From Aureococcus anophagefferens (lineage: Eukaryota > Sar > Pelagophyceae > Pelagomonadales > Pelagomonadaceae): DNA of 64,000 nucleotides. Where the stretch lies: the NCBI RefSeq assembly GCF_000186865.1, contig NW_008705571.1, forward strand, positions 254,481 through 318,480. Direction: 5' to 3'. Of the stretch, positions 9,616-20,164 are shown in pieces (position 1 is the stretch's first letter; each line of letters opens with the position of its first letter). Below the pieces are notes generated by a model, which did not search any database, was not told where the DNA came from, and worked only from the letters and a program-made list of their open reading frames with translations. Position numbers and translations under genes: made by a program.

Positions 9616-9792
9616 TTTGAGTAGTCCTACAAAAGTGGACTTCCACGCTCTGTGGCAATACGTCAGCGAAGCCTTCACTCACGGCTTGATGCACTGGCTA
9701 ACTTGGAGGCTGCCCGCGGACCGCCACGCTCTCCGTCGACCGTGCCTTGGCCGCCGCTCGCTCGCTCGGTGCTTCTGCAGCTTCTCGACCGC
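9616..9792. promoter_or_regulatory. Divergent promoter region with conserved dyad
   Basis: This 177-bp segment lies between the divergent starts at 9615 and 9793. It includes the inverted repeat GTGGACTTCCAC at 9635-9646, conserved in the duplicate at 48058-48069 at the same distance from the start codon. Conservation could simply reflect the recent duplication. Confidence 0.4.
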
Positions 9793-11403
9793 ATGGCGAT
9801 GTCGCTGAAGGCCGTGGTGGACGCCGTCGTGAGTTTCAAGTCCAAGGGCCCGGCCGAAGCCGAGGGCGCCGGGGACCGGGCTGCGCGGCTTGGCCGTCTG
9901 ATCAAGAACATCCTCGACATCGACAACGTCGCGGCCGTGGACAAGACGGAGTTCGTCCGCCTCGTCGTCGAGAGCGTCGACTACGTCGGCGCCGCGGCGC
10001 GCGACGACGACGCGGGGATCGACGAGGAGCTCGAGAAGATCGCCGCGCGGCGGAAGTTGGCGCGCGCGCGCGAGGACGAGGAGGAGGAGGCGCGCGGCCG
10101 CGCGCGGCGCCAGCGCAAGGCCGCGGAGAACGAGTCGCGCGACAAGGAGCGCAAGCTCGAAGCCGAGGCGGAGGAGGACCGCAAGGCGAGCCGCGAGAAG
10201 CGGGAGAAAGCGCTCGCGGACCGGCGCGCGGCGCGCGCGGAGGCGAAATCTGACGAGAACGCGGACATCCTGAACTCCGTCGAGGAGCAGCGGTCCCTCG
10301 AGGAGAGCCTCCGCAACCGCCGCGAGCCGGGCGTCGTGGCCGCCGAGAAGGAGGCGAAGCGGAAGGCGGAGCGCGACCGCGACGAGGACGTCGCCGACGC
10401 GAAGGCCCGGGCGCGCGCCGCGGCCCACAAGGAGCGCGAGGCCGAGGCCGAGGTTCAGCGCCGGCAGATCGTCGAGGACGCCGCCGCCCAGCGGAAGCGC
10501 GACGAGTCCGCGCGGCTCGACGAGGAGCTCGAGAAGATCGCCGTGCGGCGGAAGCTGGCGCGCGAGCGCGAGGAGGAGGAGGAGGAGGCGCGCGAGCGCG
10601 CGCGGCGCCAGCGCAGGGCCGCGGAGAACGAGTCGCGCGAGAAGGCGCACGCGAAGCGGCTCGCGCAGAGCGCGGAGGAGGAAGCCGACGTGCGCACCGT
10701 GGAGCAGCAGGAGGCCGTGGAGACGGCCAACCACAACCGCCGGCTCGCGGAGGCCGCGCGCGCTGGAAAGGAGCGCCTGGAAGCGGAGGCGAAGCGGAAG
10801 GCGGAGCGCGACCGCGACGAGGACGTCGCCGACGCGAAGGCCCGGGCGCGCGCCGCGGCCCACGAGGCCGAGGCCCAATACCAGCGCCGGCGCATCGTCG
10901 AGGACGCCGCCGCCCAGCGGAAGCGCGACGAGTTCGCGCGGCTCGACGAGGAGCTCGAGAAGATCGCCGCGCGGCGGGAGCTGAAGCGCGCGCGCGACCT
11001 GGAGGAGGATGAGGCGCGCAAGCGCGCGCGGCTCGAGCGCGTAGCCGCGGCGAACGAGTGGGACGCGAAGGAGCGCCAGCTCCGCGAGGAGGCGAACGAC
11101 GAACGCGTCGCGAAGCGCGAGGCCAAGGTCGCAAAGCGCCTGGAGCGGGCGAACGATTGGCACGTGGAGGCGCGCACGCTCCGCGAGCAGGCGAAAACGG
11201 AGGCGCGCGCCGCGCTCAAGTGGGAGGCCGAAGAGAAAGCCGATCTACAGTGCCGGCTCGCGGAGCACCAGCGCGCGGAGAAGGAGCGCCTGGAAGCGGA
11301 GGCGGCGAATAAGGCGGAGCGCGCGCGCGACGCGGACGTCGCCGACGCGAAGGCCAAGGCCCGGATCGAGAGCCTCAAGCCCCTCGTTTCCGCCGGGGGC
11401 TAG
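9793..11403 (+). CDS. Charged triple-repeat coiled-coil protein
   Basis: About 536 aa from the ATG at 9793; a second ATG follows at 9799. An upstream ATG at 9652 would overlap the divergent neighbour. After a ~75-residue head (SLKAVVDAVVSFKSKG, LIKNILDID) come three diverged repeats of ~140-166 residues. Each starts DEELEKIAxRR (nt 10021, 10519, 10945) and the first two contain AKRKAERDRDEDVADAKA. The whole is Glu/Arg/Ala-rich and predicted to be a long helix. The repeat end resembles the tail of the Gly-rich proteins at 8680 and 47082, so these genes form one family. Function unknown; a filament or tether role is conceivable. Confidence 0.65.
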   Translation: MAMSLKAVVDAVVSFKSKGPAEAEGAGDRAARLGRLIKNILDIDNVAAVDKTEFVRLVVESVDYVGAAARDDDAGIDEELEKIAARRKLARAREDEEEEARGRARRQRKAAENESRDKERKLEAEAEEDRKASREKREKALADRRAARAEAKSDENADILNSVEEQRSLEESLRNRREPGVVAAEKEAKRKAERDRDEDVADAKARARAAAHKEREAEAEVQRRQIVEDAAAQRKRDESARLDEELEKIAVRRKLAREREEEEEEARERARRQRRAAENESREKAHAKRLAQSAEEEADVRTVEQQEAVETANHNRRLAEAARAGKERLEAEAKRKAERDRDEDVADAKARARAAAHEAEAQYQRRRIVEDAAAQRKRDEFARLDEELEKIAARRELKRARDLEEDEARKRARLERVAAANEWDAKERQLREEANDERVAKREAKVAKRLERANDWHVEARTLREQAKTEARAALKWEAEEKADLQCRLAEHQRAEKERLEAEAANKAERARDADVADAKAKARIESLKPLVSAGG

Positions 11404-11460
11404 TCCCCGCTCGCGCGCCACGCCTCCCGATCCCCCCCCTGATAAGTCCCCTGTGCTGAT

Positions 11461-11505
11461 TCTACGGAAACACCCGTCGATGATCTCCCGCGTACTACCG
11501 GTGCG
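11461..11505 (-). pseudogene. Relic of the 3' end of the sulfotransferase-like gene
   Basis: Read on the minus strand, this matches the end of the gene that stops at 1006. It encodes YAGDHRRVFP then stop, against YAGDRRVFP then stop. The DNA block GACGGGTGTTTCCGTAGAAT is identical in both. Upstream homology fades quickly and contains a stop. Cluster A therefore lies between inverted copies of this sequence. Confidence 0.6.
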
Positions 11506-12448
11506 AGTTTGCGGATTCACGGCCCGCGGCCCGCGGTGCGGAGATTCCCGCTCGACGACGGACACCGCGTGCAGGCGGCTCACGGCCGGCGCGGGCGCGC
11601 GTCCAGCGGGTCTCGGGCGCGCGTGCACGCACGCTCGGGAGGAAGCCGCGCGGCCCGCGGAGTAACCGTCCACGTCAGTGCAATTGCATTTCAATGAATC
11701 TCAGGAACAACGAGATTTAGCCAACCGTGCACTCTTTTTTCACATTCAGGCCGTGTCCACACCAGAGATCGCCGTGCTGCCAGCCGCGCCGCCGGCCACA
11801 CCGACGTAATCACGTCACCAAACCTATCGTAGACACCGCGCGTTCCACCAGCGTCCCACTAAAACCCCCAGAAAAGCTGCAGAAAGCTCCAAAGCTCCAC
11901 CGACGCTCCAAAAGCTGCCCCGTTTGCCGGCGACGTTACTCCAGCCGCGGCGCGACGAACGACGGCGCACTCGCGGACCGCCGCACCGCCGGGCCCGCCG
12001 CACCGGCTCCTGGATGCGCCGGACGCGCCACCGCGCCGCCCCGACGGACGGCCGACGGACGGACGTCCCGGCGACGGCTCCGAACGGCTCCGGACGGTCC
12101 CGCGGAGCCGCGGAGGAGCGCGCGGCGGCCGCCGCACGGTCGCCCCACCGGTCTCGCCGCTGCTCCACGCCGATCCACTCGACGCGGCGCGCGGCCCTCG
12201 TGCGCGGCGTGTCCGGCTCCGCGATGGCTTGCCCCGAGCGGCCGAGCCATGCGCTCGCGTCGCGGCAGCGGCCCCGAGAGGTCTGGTCCGCCAACGCCCT
12301 GGGGCGGTGGCAACGGCACGGCGCTCGCGGACTGCGTCGCGAGACCCGACGACGGAGCGGCGTCCGACGGGCTGGCGGCGGCGATCGGACGGCCGCTGCG
12401 GACTCCTGCGGCGCGGAGCCGTCGCTCTCGGCCGGCGGCGGCGGCGAC

Positions 12449-12508
12449 GTTCGACGGCGCGACGTTCGACGGCGCGACGGTCGGCGGCGCGACGGTCGGC
12501 GGCGCGAC
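12449..12508 (+). repeat. 15-bp tandem repeat
   Basis: Two copies of GTTCGACGGCGCGAC are followed by two of GGTCGGCGGCGCGAC. The unit is a multiple of three, but no gene is supported around it. Confidence 0.8.
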
Positions 12509-12830
12509 GGTCGGCGCCACGGGCGTCTCCATGGGCCCCGCGGCGTCGCCGGAGTGCGTCGACGGAGCTGGAGTGCCAGGGCTGGAGCGCCAGGGCCCCG
12601 GAGCCGCAGGTCTCCACCCCCGGAGCTTTGCTGAGGCGTCTCGTCCGGGGGAGCTCCGCGGCCCCCGCTGACGCGCTGACGCGCTACGCTCCGGGCCGTG
12701 GAACTCCCCCGGACGAGCCGCGGTCTGAGAGCTTCCCCTCGCCCATCCCCGCGCCCGCAATCACCGCATCACCGCGACACAATCGTAGGTCCCGATCGCC
12801 GCGCGGAGAGGGGCCGCCCCCCCGAGGAGG

Positions 12831-15800
12831 ATGCGGGCCGCCCTCTTCCTCCTCCTGCTGGAGCGCGTCGCCTCGACGGCGACTCCGACGTCGACGTTCG
12901 CGCCGACGGTGACGTTCACGCCGTCCTACTTCCCCACGGAGGTGCCGTCCTACACGCCGACGTCGTGCCCGTCCGCGTCGCCCTCGGCGACGCCGAGCGC
13001 GGCGCCGAGCGCGCTGCCGTCGATCGCGCCGACGCCGAACCCGTCGACGCCCGGGCCGACCGGGCTCCCGTCGGCCTGCCCCTCGGCGACGCCGACGACC
13101 CTCCCGACGCCCCTGCCGAGCTTCACGCCGATCCCGTCGTCCGTGCCGACGGCGGAGCCGTCGCGCGTGCCGTCGTCCGTGCCCACGGGCACGCCGACGG
13201 CCGACCCGAGCGCGTTCCCGACCGTCGGTCCCGGCGCGGATGCACGCCACTTCTTTCTCTGTGAACGCGCCGAGAGTTCGTCGCGCGGAGCTCGCATTCT
13301 CAACAACCCCCCGCCAAAACCTAGGTCCCGCCCACGCCGGAGCCGTCGCTGACGCCGTCGAGCTGCCCGACGTCGACGCCGACGACGACGCCCGCGCCGA
13401 GTTCGCTGGCCATCAGCTTCCAGGTGCCGCTCCAGATGTTCACCTACACGAACAACACGTTCAGCTTCTTCTTCACGGGCCACGCGGCGAACTGGACCGA
13501 GGCCGAGGACGCGGGCGAGACGCCGGTCATGGACCCCTTCTTCCTCACGGACATCATCCTCATGGACTACAGCACGGACACGAGCGTCGAAATCATCGAG
13601 ATGCACTCCTACATCGAGTCGCCCTTCTACGAGGACACGCACTACATGCCCGGCCAGAACACGCTCCTGCCGGACACGACGATCAGCGGCTGGTACTACA
13701 TCGAGGTGCTCGAGTACAACTACGGCTACCGGCAGACGAGCTACCACTTCATCGTCACCGACACCGTGCCGCCGACGCCGCTGCCGACCCTCGTGCCGAG
13801 CACGCACCCGTACCCCGCGCCGACGTTCAGCCCGACGTCCGTGCCGACGTCTACCCCTACTTCTCCGTCGCTCTTCCTCCAGATCCTGGTGAACAACACG
13901 GAGCGCGAGGCGCACACGCTCGGCCTCGGGTCCAACGACAACCTGCTGACGGGCGACGTCATCGACCTCCAGATGAAGTTCACGGGCTCGACGGGCCGCG
14001 AAGCGTCCGCGACGATCCGCCTCTGCGAGGGCGAGATCACGGAGGAGAACGAGTACGACCCCTGCCCGACGCTCGTGGCGACGCTCTCCGTCGGCGCGGA
14101 CGTCACGGACACGGGCCTCCTCGACGTCCAGGTCGCGATCCCGAACAACCTCCCGTACCGCAACGACTACCGCATCGTCGTCTACACGCTCGAGCTCCGG
14201 CGCCACCTCGGCGAGGACCGCCAGCTCATCGCCGAGTCCGAGGGCGGCGACAACGCGTACTACACGGGCGACTTCGGCATCCAGCCCGCGTACCCGACGG
14301 CCGCGCCGAGCACCCCGCCGACGCCCGTGCCCACCCGCGACCCGAGCGTCATGCCCACGGCCGTGCCCCACCCGCGGCCCACGCACTTCCCGTCGCCCGC
14401 GCCGTCGCCGTCGCCGTCGCTGCCGCCGACGGCGCCGCCGACGACGATCCGCCGGCCCGTCGTCTACCTCACCGCGGAGAAGGCCCAGTACGACATCAAC
14501 CTCGAGCGCGGCGGCAGCGAGCAGACGGGCAAGAACAACGACGCCTGGGACCTGAACCTCAACAACGACGCCTGGGACCTGAACCTCGTCGCGGGCCACG
14601 AGGAGATCGCGGTCGTCGCCATCACCTACCTCAACCACCAGCTCACGCTCAGGGGCTGCCTCATGGAAGGCTTCACCGAGCACGACTGCAACGCCGCCTT
14701 CGGCGACCTCGTCTACGACTTCGTCTACGACCTCGTCCTCGTCGACCAGGGCGGCAACGAGGTTCAGCAGATCTGCGTCGGCTGCACGTCCACAGCCTCA
14801 AACGTCTTCTTCGGCACGTGGACGCCGTCGGAGGACCTCACCCAGTACCGCACCTACCAGTTCAAGCTCGTCGAGTACACCTACGGCATCTCGCACCGGT
14901 CGCCGACCATGTACCTCTCGGGCACGAGCAAGCCGTCCGCGCGGCCGTCGCCCGTCGCGACGTACCAGCCGTCCGCGTACCCGACGACCTACACGCCGTC
15001 CTACGCGCCCACGGGCGAGACCCTGTCCCTCGAGGTCACCGTCGACCCCGGCGGCGACGACGCGTCCGAGCGGCGCGTCGTCACCTTCGGCGGCGGCGAC
15101 GACAGCACGACGAACTGGGTCCAGCGCGGCGAGACCGTCTCGATGCGCATGATGTTCACGGGCGCCGACGACCGCGAGGGCCTCGTCACCCTGCGGCTCT
15201 GCGAGGGCGTCCCCGACCCGGGCCAGAACATGTGCAACGACAACAACGGCTTCATCGAGGAGATCACGTTCCTGAGCAAGGTCGTCCACAAAATCGGCGA
15301 CACCGAGGACATCTGCGAGGGCCACGACTACACCCAGACGGTCTGCGAGGCCATCTCCTGCTGCGAGTACGACGCCACGGACGGCTGCGAGGCCGAGTAC
15401 GAGGGCCAGTGCAACAACGACGGCACTTTGGTCAGCTACACGATCCCCAAGACCCTCGCGCCCGGGGACGACTACTACTTCGCCATGTTCATCGCCGTCA
15501 GCGGCAATATGCGCAAGCTCGGCGACGCCGACGCCGACGGCCGCCGCAAGGCCCTCGACGTCGACGACACGGACGACGACGAGCTCGAGATCTACTTCAC
15601 CGACAACTTCGCGGTCGTCGACTACGAGCCGACGCCCGCGCCCTTCAAGTCCAAGGCGCCGACGCCGCTGCCGACGCACAAGCCCTCCAAGACCGGCGAC
15701 CTCCCGACGGCCTACCCGACCTACGTGCCCACGGCGGCGCCCATCAACCCGACGGTCGAGCCCACGGACTGCGAGATGACGTTCCGGGACCTCGACCTCG

Positions 15801-18562
15801 AGTGGGAGTGGGGCGAGACCGTCGACATCGACCTCCACATGTGCAACAAGGTCTACTCCTACTCCTACGGCGTCATCGACGTGCTCCTCTACGAGGGCTC
15901 CGTCTCCGGCGACCCCGTCGAGACCATCGCGCAGTACGAGGCGATGCACACGGCGGACACCATGCTCCACTTCAAGGTCCCGAGCGCGCTCCCCGTGTCG
16001 GACTACCGCATCCGCGTCATCGAGTACGGCCAGGGCTTCGACGTCGAGTCGCCGGAGATCCTCATCGTCGGCGGCGGCGCGCCGTCGCCCGCGCCGGTGA
16101 ACCCGTCGCCGGAGCCGACGCTCGAGCCGACGCCCGAGGTCCTCGGCTGCTTCGGCATCACCGTCGAGGACCTCGTGCTGGACAGCATCTCCAACGACGG
16201 CAAGGGCCACGGCTCCGTCGCGCCGGGCTCGGACGTCACCTTTGAGGTGGAGTACAGCGGCGACTGGCCCTACGACGAGAGCGAGGTCAACGTCGCCGTC
16301 CGCCTCTGCCGCGGGGCCTGCACGAGCATCCGCCAGACGCTCATCTATAACCTCGAGGTCGAGGACACGGGCGGCAGCGACGACGAGACCGCGACGCTCT
16401 CGCCGTACCTCGAGACGGGCGACGACTACCGCTTCCTCATCGAGGTCGAGGAGGGCGGCGAGACGTGCAAGAGCGGCTTCTTCACGATCACCAACTACGC
16501 GCCGACGACGTCGCCGACGCCGGAGCCGACGCCCGGCCCGAGCGTGCCGCCGAGCCCCGTGCCGACGGCGCCGACGGTCACGTTCCACCCGCAGCCCGAG
16601 CTCTGGCTCGTCGGCGAGACGTACGACGTCACGATCCGCGTCGGCGACTCGCGCCTCGTCTACTCCTACGGCTACGGCCAGAACGGCGCCGTCGTCGACG
16701 TCCTGCTCTACAGCGTCGCGCCGTCGGGGTCGTCCTACGTCGACCCGACGGAGACCATCGCGGTCTACCAGGAGCTCACGGGCCCGCGCGAGACGTTCAC
16801 GTTCGCCGTGCCGTCGGACATCGCCGTGGGCAGCACGTACCAGATCCGCGTCATCGAGTACACGCGGGGCTACGACGTCTACAGCGACGCCTTCACGATC
16901 GCCTACGGCACGCCGACGCCCGGGCCGACGGTGGACCTGCTCCCGACGCCCGCGCCGACGCCCGCGCCGACGCCCGCGCCGACGCCGAGCGCGATCCTCA
17001 TCAACGTCGACGGCCTGTCCTACGACAAGGGCCAGGCGCTCCTCGCGGGCGTCGCGTACGACCTCACGACGCAGTTCACGGGGTCGCTCACCGACGACCT
17101 CTCGTCGGTGCGCATCTGCCCCGTCTGGGAGATCGAGGACCACGGCCACTGCGAGCCCGACAGCGACCACGCGCAGACCGTGGCCTACATGGTCGACGAC
17201 GGCGTCTCCGCGTCGTTCACGCCGGACGCGAAGCTCGTCGAGGAGGGCCTCGTCGTCTTCCAGGTCATGTCCATCCAGGGCGACCTGGCCTTCACGGGCA
17301 CCTTCGCCGTCGCCGACTTCGAGCCGAGCCCCGCGCCGTCGGCGCCGCCGTCGCCGAAGCCCACGATGTCGGACCCGTCGGCCGCGCCGTCCGCCGCGCC
17401 GTCCGCCGCGGGCCTCCGGCTCCACGTCACGACGGCGACGCACACGCCCGTCTGGTTCGTCGGCGAGAGCGAGCAGATCGACCTCCACCTCACGGGCCTC
17501 GGCGACCCCGGCGCGCTGTCGACGGGCTTCGTCGACGTCTACATGTACGACGCGGACGACGCGGCGATGCAGCCCGTCGTCGTCCTCGCCGAGGGCGCGG
17601 AGATGATCGACGGCGCGCTGAGCCTGAGCTACGCGGTCACGTCCGACTACGTCGGCGGCTTCAAGATCCGCGCCCACGAGTACACCTACGGCTACTACGC
17701 GGAGAGCGACGAGTTCCACATCTCGACGACGTCCTACCCGACGGCGGCGCCGAGCCCGGACCCGACGCCCGCGCCGACGCCGACGCCGACGCCCGGCCCG
17801 CTGCCCGAGCCCACGGCGGCGCCGACGATCTCGACGCTCCTCGTGGACCTCCAGCTCGACGCCGACGCCATGGCGCCCGACGCGACCGTCGTGTCGAACG
17901 CGTCCGTCTTCACGGTCACGTTCACCTACTCCGGCGAGCTCCAGAAGGTCAGCGGCTACCTCACGCTGCGCATCTGCGAGTCGACGTCGAGCCACGTCGC
18001 CTACTCCGGCGACGCGGCCGCCGCGACCTACGAGTCGTGCGACGAGGCCGAGACGCTCCTCCTGTCGCAGACCTTCTCCGAGTCCCTGACCTACGAGTTC
18101 ACGGCGCCGACCATCGACTCGTCGAAGCCCTTCTACCTCCGCGCGGACTCCATCGCGTCGCGCGACAGCGGCGACTACGACTCGCAGTCCGCGTACACGC
18201 TCGCCTACGAGAGCGACAACTTCTACTTCGTCGCGTTCTACCCGACGGCGAAGCCCACGGAGGCGCCGACGATCCCGCCGACGTACCCGCCGACGACGAC
18301 GCCCGTCTTCGAGCCCACGGCCCTGCCCACGGAGCCCAAGCCGAGCTCGGCGCCCGTGCCCGCGCCGACGGTCGGCGTGCTCCTCGACAGCGCGCTCTGG
18401 TACAAGACGGACGAGCCGAGCAAGGACTGCGTCTGGGTCGCCGCGTACTTCGACACGGACAACGACGACTACGTGCGCTGCGACGTCAAGGGCTGGGACG
18501 ACACCTTCGCGTACGAGTCCTGTGCCCTGACCTGCGCGGACTACGACTCGAGCAACCTCTAG
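12831..18562 (+). CDS. Secreted multi-module surface protein (10 beta-sandwich modules)
   Basis: Two exons, 12831-13223 and 13325-18562, give ~1876 aa. The signal peptide is MRAALFLLLLERVASTA, followed by ~130 residues of Thr/Ser/Pro. Ten modules of ~100-200 aa are separated by Pro/Thr linkers. They alternate between type A, ending (Y/I)xxxEYxxGY plus a short strand (~159-280, 507-674, 947-1050, 1215-1328, 1493-1603), and type B, containing FTG or YSG and then RLC or RIC (~314-457, 697-900, 1072-1190, 1354-1467, 1633-1770). Type A modules (VPSDIAVGSTYQIRVIEY) resemble Kre9/Knh1-like cell-surface domains. A short Cys-containing tail ends the protein. No membrane anchor is seen, so a secreted or wall glycoprotein is inferred. 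A 27-bp in-frame tandem copy (NNDAWDLNL twice) lies at 14534-14587. Confidence 0.75.
13224..13324 (+). other. Predicted GT-AG intron
   Basis: Exon 1 ends at ACC and the intron begins GTCGGTCCC. It ends AAAACCTAG before GTCCCGCCC. Removing 101 bp keeps phase 0 and joins two identical-style Thr/Pro linkers; the intron carries an in-frame stop (the TAG of its 3' end) in the downstream frame. Confidence 0.65.
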
Positions 18563-18865
18563 ACCCCCCGCCCCGCCCAGCTCCCCCCCAATTCGCCTCT
18601 TCGCCCCGGCGAACCCCACCGCCCCCCGCCGCCCACTCCGCCCGTCCCTCTAAAGACGCCCTTGTTCTTGCAATCGCTGCGTTTGTGTGACGGCACCTTG
18701 AAGCACCGTGACACAAGAATCTGTGGCGGCAGCTGATCGAACTGCCTGTCGTGGGCTGCGCTAATCGGCGCGGCATATAAGATGGTGGCAGCCTGATCGA
18801 ACCTGCGAGCCATGGGCTGCAGCTAATCGGCGCGGCGAGCGATCCCATGCCTCGCAACTGAGCCG
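18563..18865. promoter_or_regulatory. Intergenic/promoter region with imperfect tandem repeat
   Basis: Two imperfect copies of a ~50-bp unit sharing CTGATCGAAC and CTAATCGGCGCGGC occur at ~18724-18772 and ~18784-18837. Between them is ATATAA (18774-18779), a possible TATA box 87 bp before the next start codon. No gene is seen. Confidence 0.4.
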
Positions 18866-20062
18866 ATGGCGACGCGCTGGCTCGTCGTCGTTTCAGCGCT
18901 GCCACTCGCCACGCACGCCACGATTCCCAAGGTGCTGTGGCAGACGGTGGCGAACGCGTCGCGGCTGACGCCCGCGTTCCTCTCGCAGCGGCGGCGGACG
19001 CTGAAAGCGAACCCGGGCTGGCGCGTCGAGGTCCTCGACGACGCGGCGCTCGAGCGCTTCGCGGCGTCCGAGCTCGACGAAACCCTGCGGCGCACGTTTG
19101 CGTCGATGAACCCGGCCGTCGGCGCCGCGCGCGCGGACTTCATGCGCTACGCGCTCCTCTGGGTGCGCGGCGGCGTCTACCTCGACGCGGACTGCTGCGT
19201 CCGCGAGCCGCTCGACGCCTGGCTCCGGGGCGGCGCGGGGCTCCAGCTGCTCTACGAGCCGCGCCAGTTCCCCTACCACGCGCCGCCGCGCACGGACGAC
19301 CCGGACGAGCGGGACATCGCGGCGCGCGCGGGCCGCGTCTTCGCGCACCTGCGCGCGCGCGGCGTCGCGTCCGAGCCCGCCGGCGCGCACTCGCTGCTGC
19401 CGCTCGTCGTCGCGCAGTGGTTCCTCGCCGCGCGGCCGCGGCACCCGGTCCTCGGGGCCGCGCTCGCGCGCGTCGCGCGGTCCTACGACGCCTGGGCCGA
19501 CGACGGCGACGCGCTGGCGCTCGAGGCGCGCTTCAAGGTCGTCTACCTCACGGGGCCCGCGCTCTTCAACGCCGTCCTCCGCGACGACGCCGGCGGCGAC
19601 GTCGACGTGCTGGGCGTCGTCGACCGGCTCGACCGGCCCTGGGACGCCTGGGTCGCCGAGGCGTACGGGGACCGGAGGGTCGCGGGCCTCGTGGACTACC
19701 ACTGCCTCGCGGACGCGTACGAGGCGCCGTCCGCGGGCTACGCGAACTACAAGGACCTCCCGAGCTGCGCGCCCATGAAGACCGACGCGCCGCGGTGCCC
19801 CGGCGTGGCGGTCCCCGCGTGCTACGGCGCCTACTGCCGCGCGCACGCGGACCTCCGCGCCGCGTTCTGCGGAGGCGGCGCGTGCGCCGCCGCGGCGGAG
19901 ACCCAGGCCTGCGGCGCCCACTGGCGCGACCACGGCGCCGCCGAGGGGCGCGAGCCGAACCCGGAGGCGTGCTCCTGCTACGAGGCGTACTGCGACCGGG
20001 CGGACCGGCCCCGGCGCCGCCACGGCGCGCACCGGCACCGCCACGCGCGCCACCCCGGCTAA
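18866..20062 (+). CDS. GT32-type glycosyltransferase (OCH1-like)
   Basis: 398 aa. The N-terminus (MATRWLVVVSALPLATHA) is a signal peptide or anchor, so the product is likely a secretory-pathway enzyme. The opening IPKVLWQT and the block ADFMRYALLWVRGGVYLDAD are the hallmark of glycosyltransferase family 32 with its DxD nucleotide-sugar site (D107, D109). The family transfers sugars from nucleotide donors; the specific sugar cannot be told. The C-terminal ~90 residues hold a Cys-rich extension with HWRDHGAAEGREPNP, resembling a small repeat found in other wall or surface proteins, and end in Arg/His-rich sequence. Confidence 0.8.
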   Translation: MATRWLVVVSALPLATHATIPKVLWQTVANASRLTPAFLSQRRRTLKANPGWRVEVLDDAALERFAASELDETLRRTFASMNPAVGAARADFMRYALLWVRGGVYLDADCCVREPLDAWLRGGAGLQLLYEPRQFPYHAPPRTDDPDERDIAARAGRVFAHLRARGVASEPAGAHSLLPLVVAQWFLAARPRHPVLGAALARVARSYDAWADDGDALALEARFKVVYLTGPALFNAVLRDDAGGDVDVLGVVDRLDRPWDAWVAEAYGDRRVAGLVDYHCLADAYEAPSAGYANYKDLPSCAPMKTDAPRCPGVAVPACYGAYCRAHADLRAAFCGGGACAAAAETQACGAHWRDHGAAEGREPNPEACSCYEAYCDRADRPRRRHGAHRHRHARHPG

Positions 20063-20164
20063 TGTTTGTCCCAGGAGGAGTAAGCGCCGAAGGACGGGGG
20101 GCGCGTGTCTCCTGCTTGGTGCCGCCCCCCCTGATCTGGACATGCCTCTAATGATTAACGACGG

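Larger units (their letters stand above)
5947..9658 (+). repeat. Segmental duplication, copy A
   Basis: This ~3.7-kb block aligns in the same order with 44316-48082. It covers the last ~510 codons of the large gene, its 3' flank, the decayed kinase gene, the Gly-rich gene and its promoter up to a few bases past the dyad GTGGACTTCCAC (9635-9646). Only scattered differences are visible in the first ~1.6 kb. The copies diverge most in the kinase relic, where A has a tandem array and B has unique sequence. Confidence 0.85.
11404..12830. other. Gene-poor intergenic region
   Basis: Several frames stay open here by composition alone, and none shows a domain, signal or convincing codon pattern. Recognisable items are an inverted relic of the first gene's 3' end (11461-11505), a palindrome TGCAATTGCA within a less GC-rich stretch near 11680, and a 15-bp tandem repeat (12449-12508). 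Confidence 0.6.

Noticed and set aside
9652..9792. Upstream ATG extension of the triple-repeat protein
   Set aside because: It would overlap the divergent gene's start and adds unlike sequence; the ATG at 9793 fits better.
11727..12760. Overlapping frames of 200-314 codons on both strands
   Set aside because: Several frames are equally open, Arg/Pro-rich, with no motif or signal; treated as intergenic.
14798..18619. 1273-codon minus-strand frame opposite the surface-protein gene
   Set aside because: Composition-driven shadow (Arg/Val/Asp only); the plus strand has clear repeated modules and a signal peptide.
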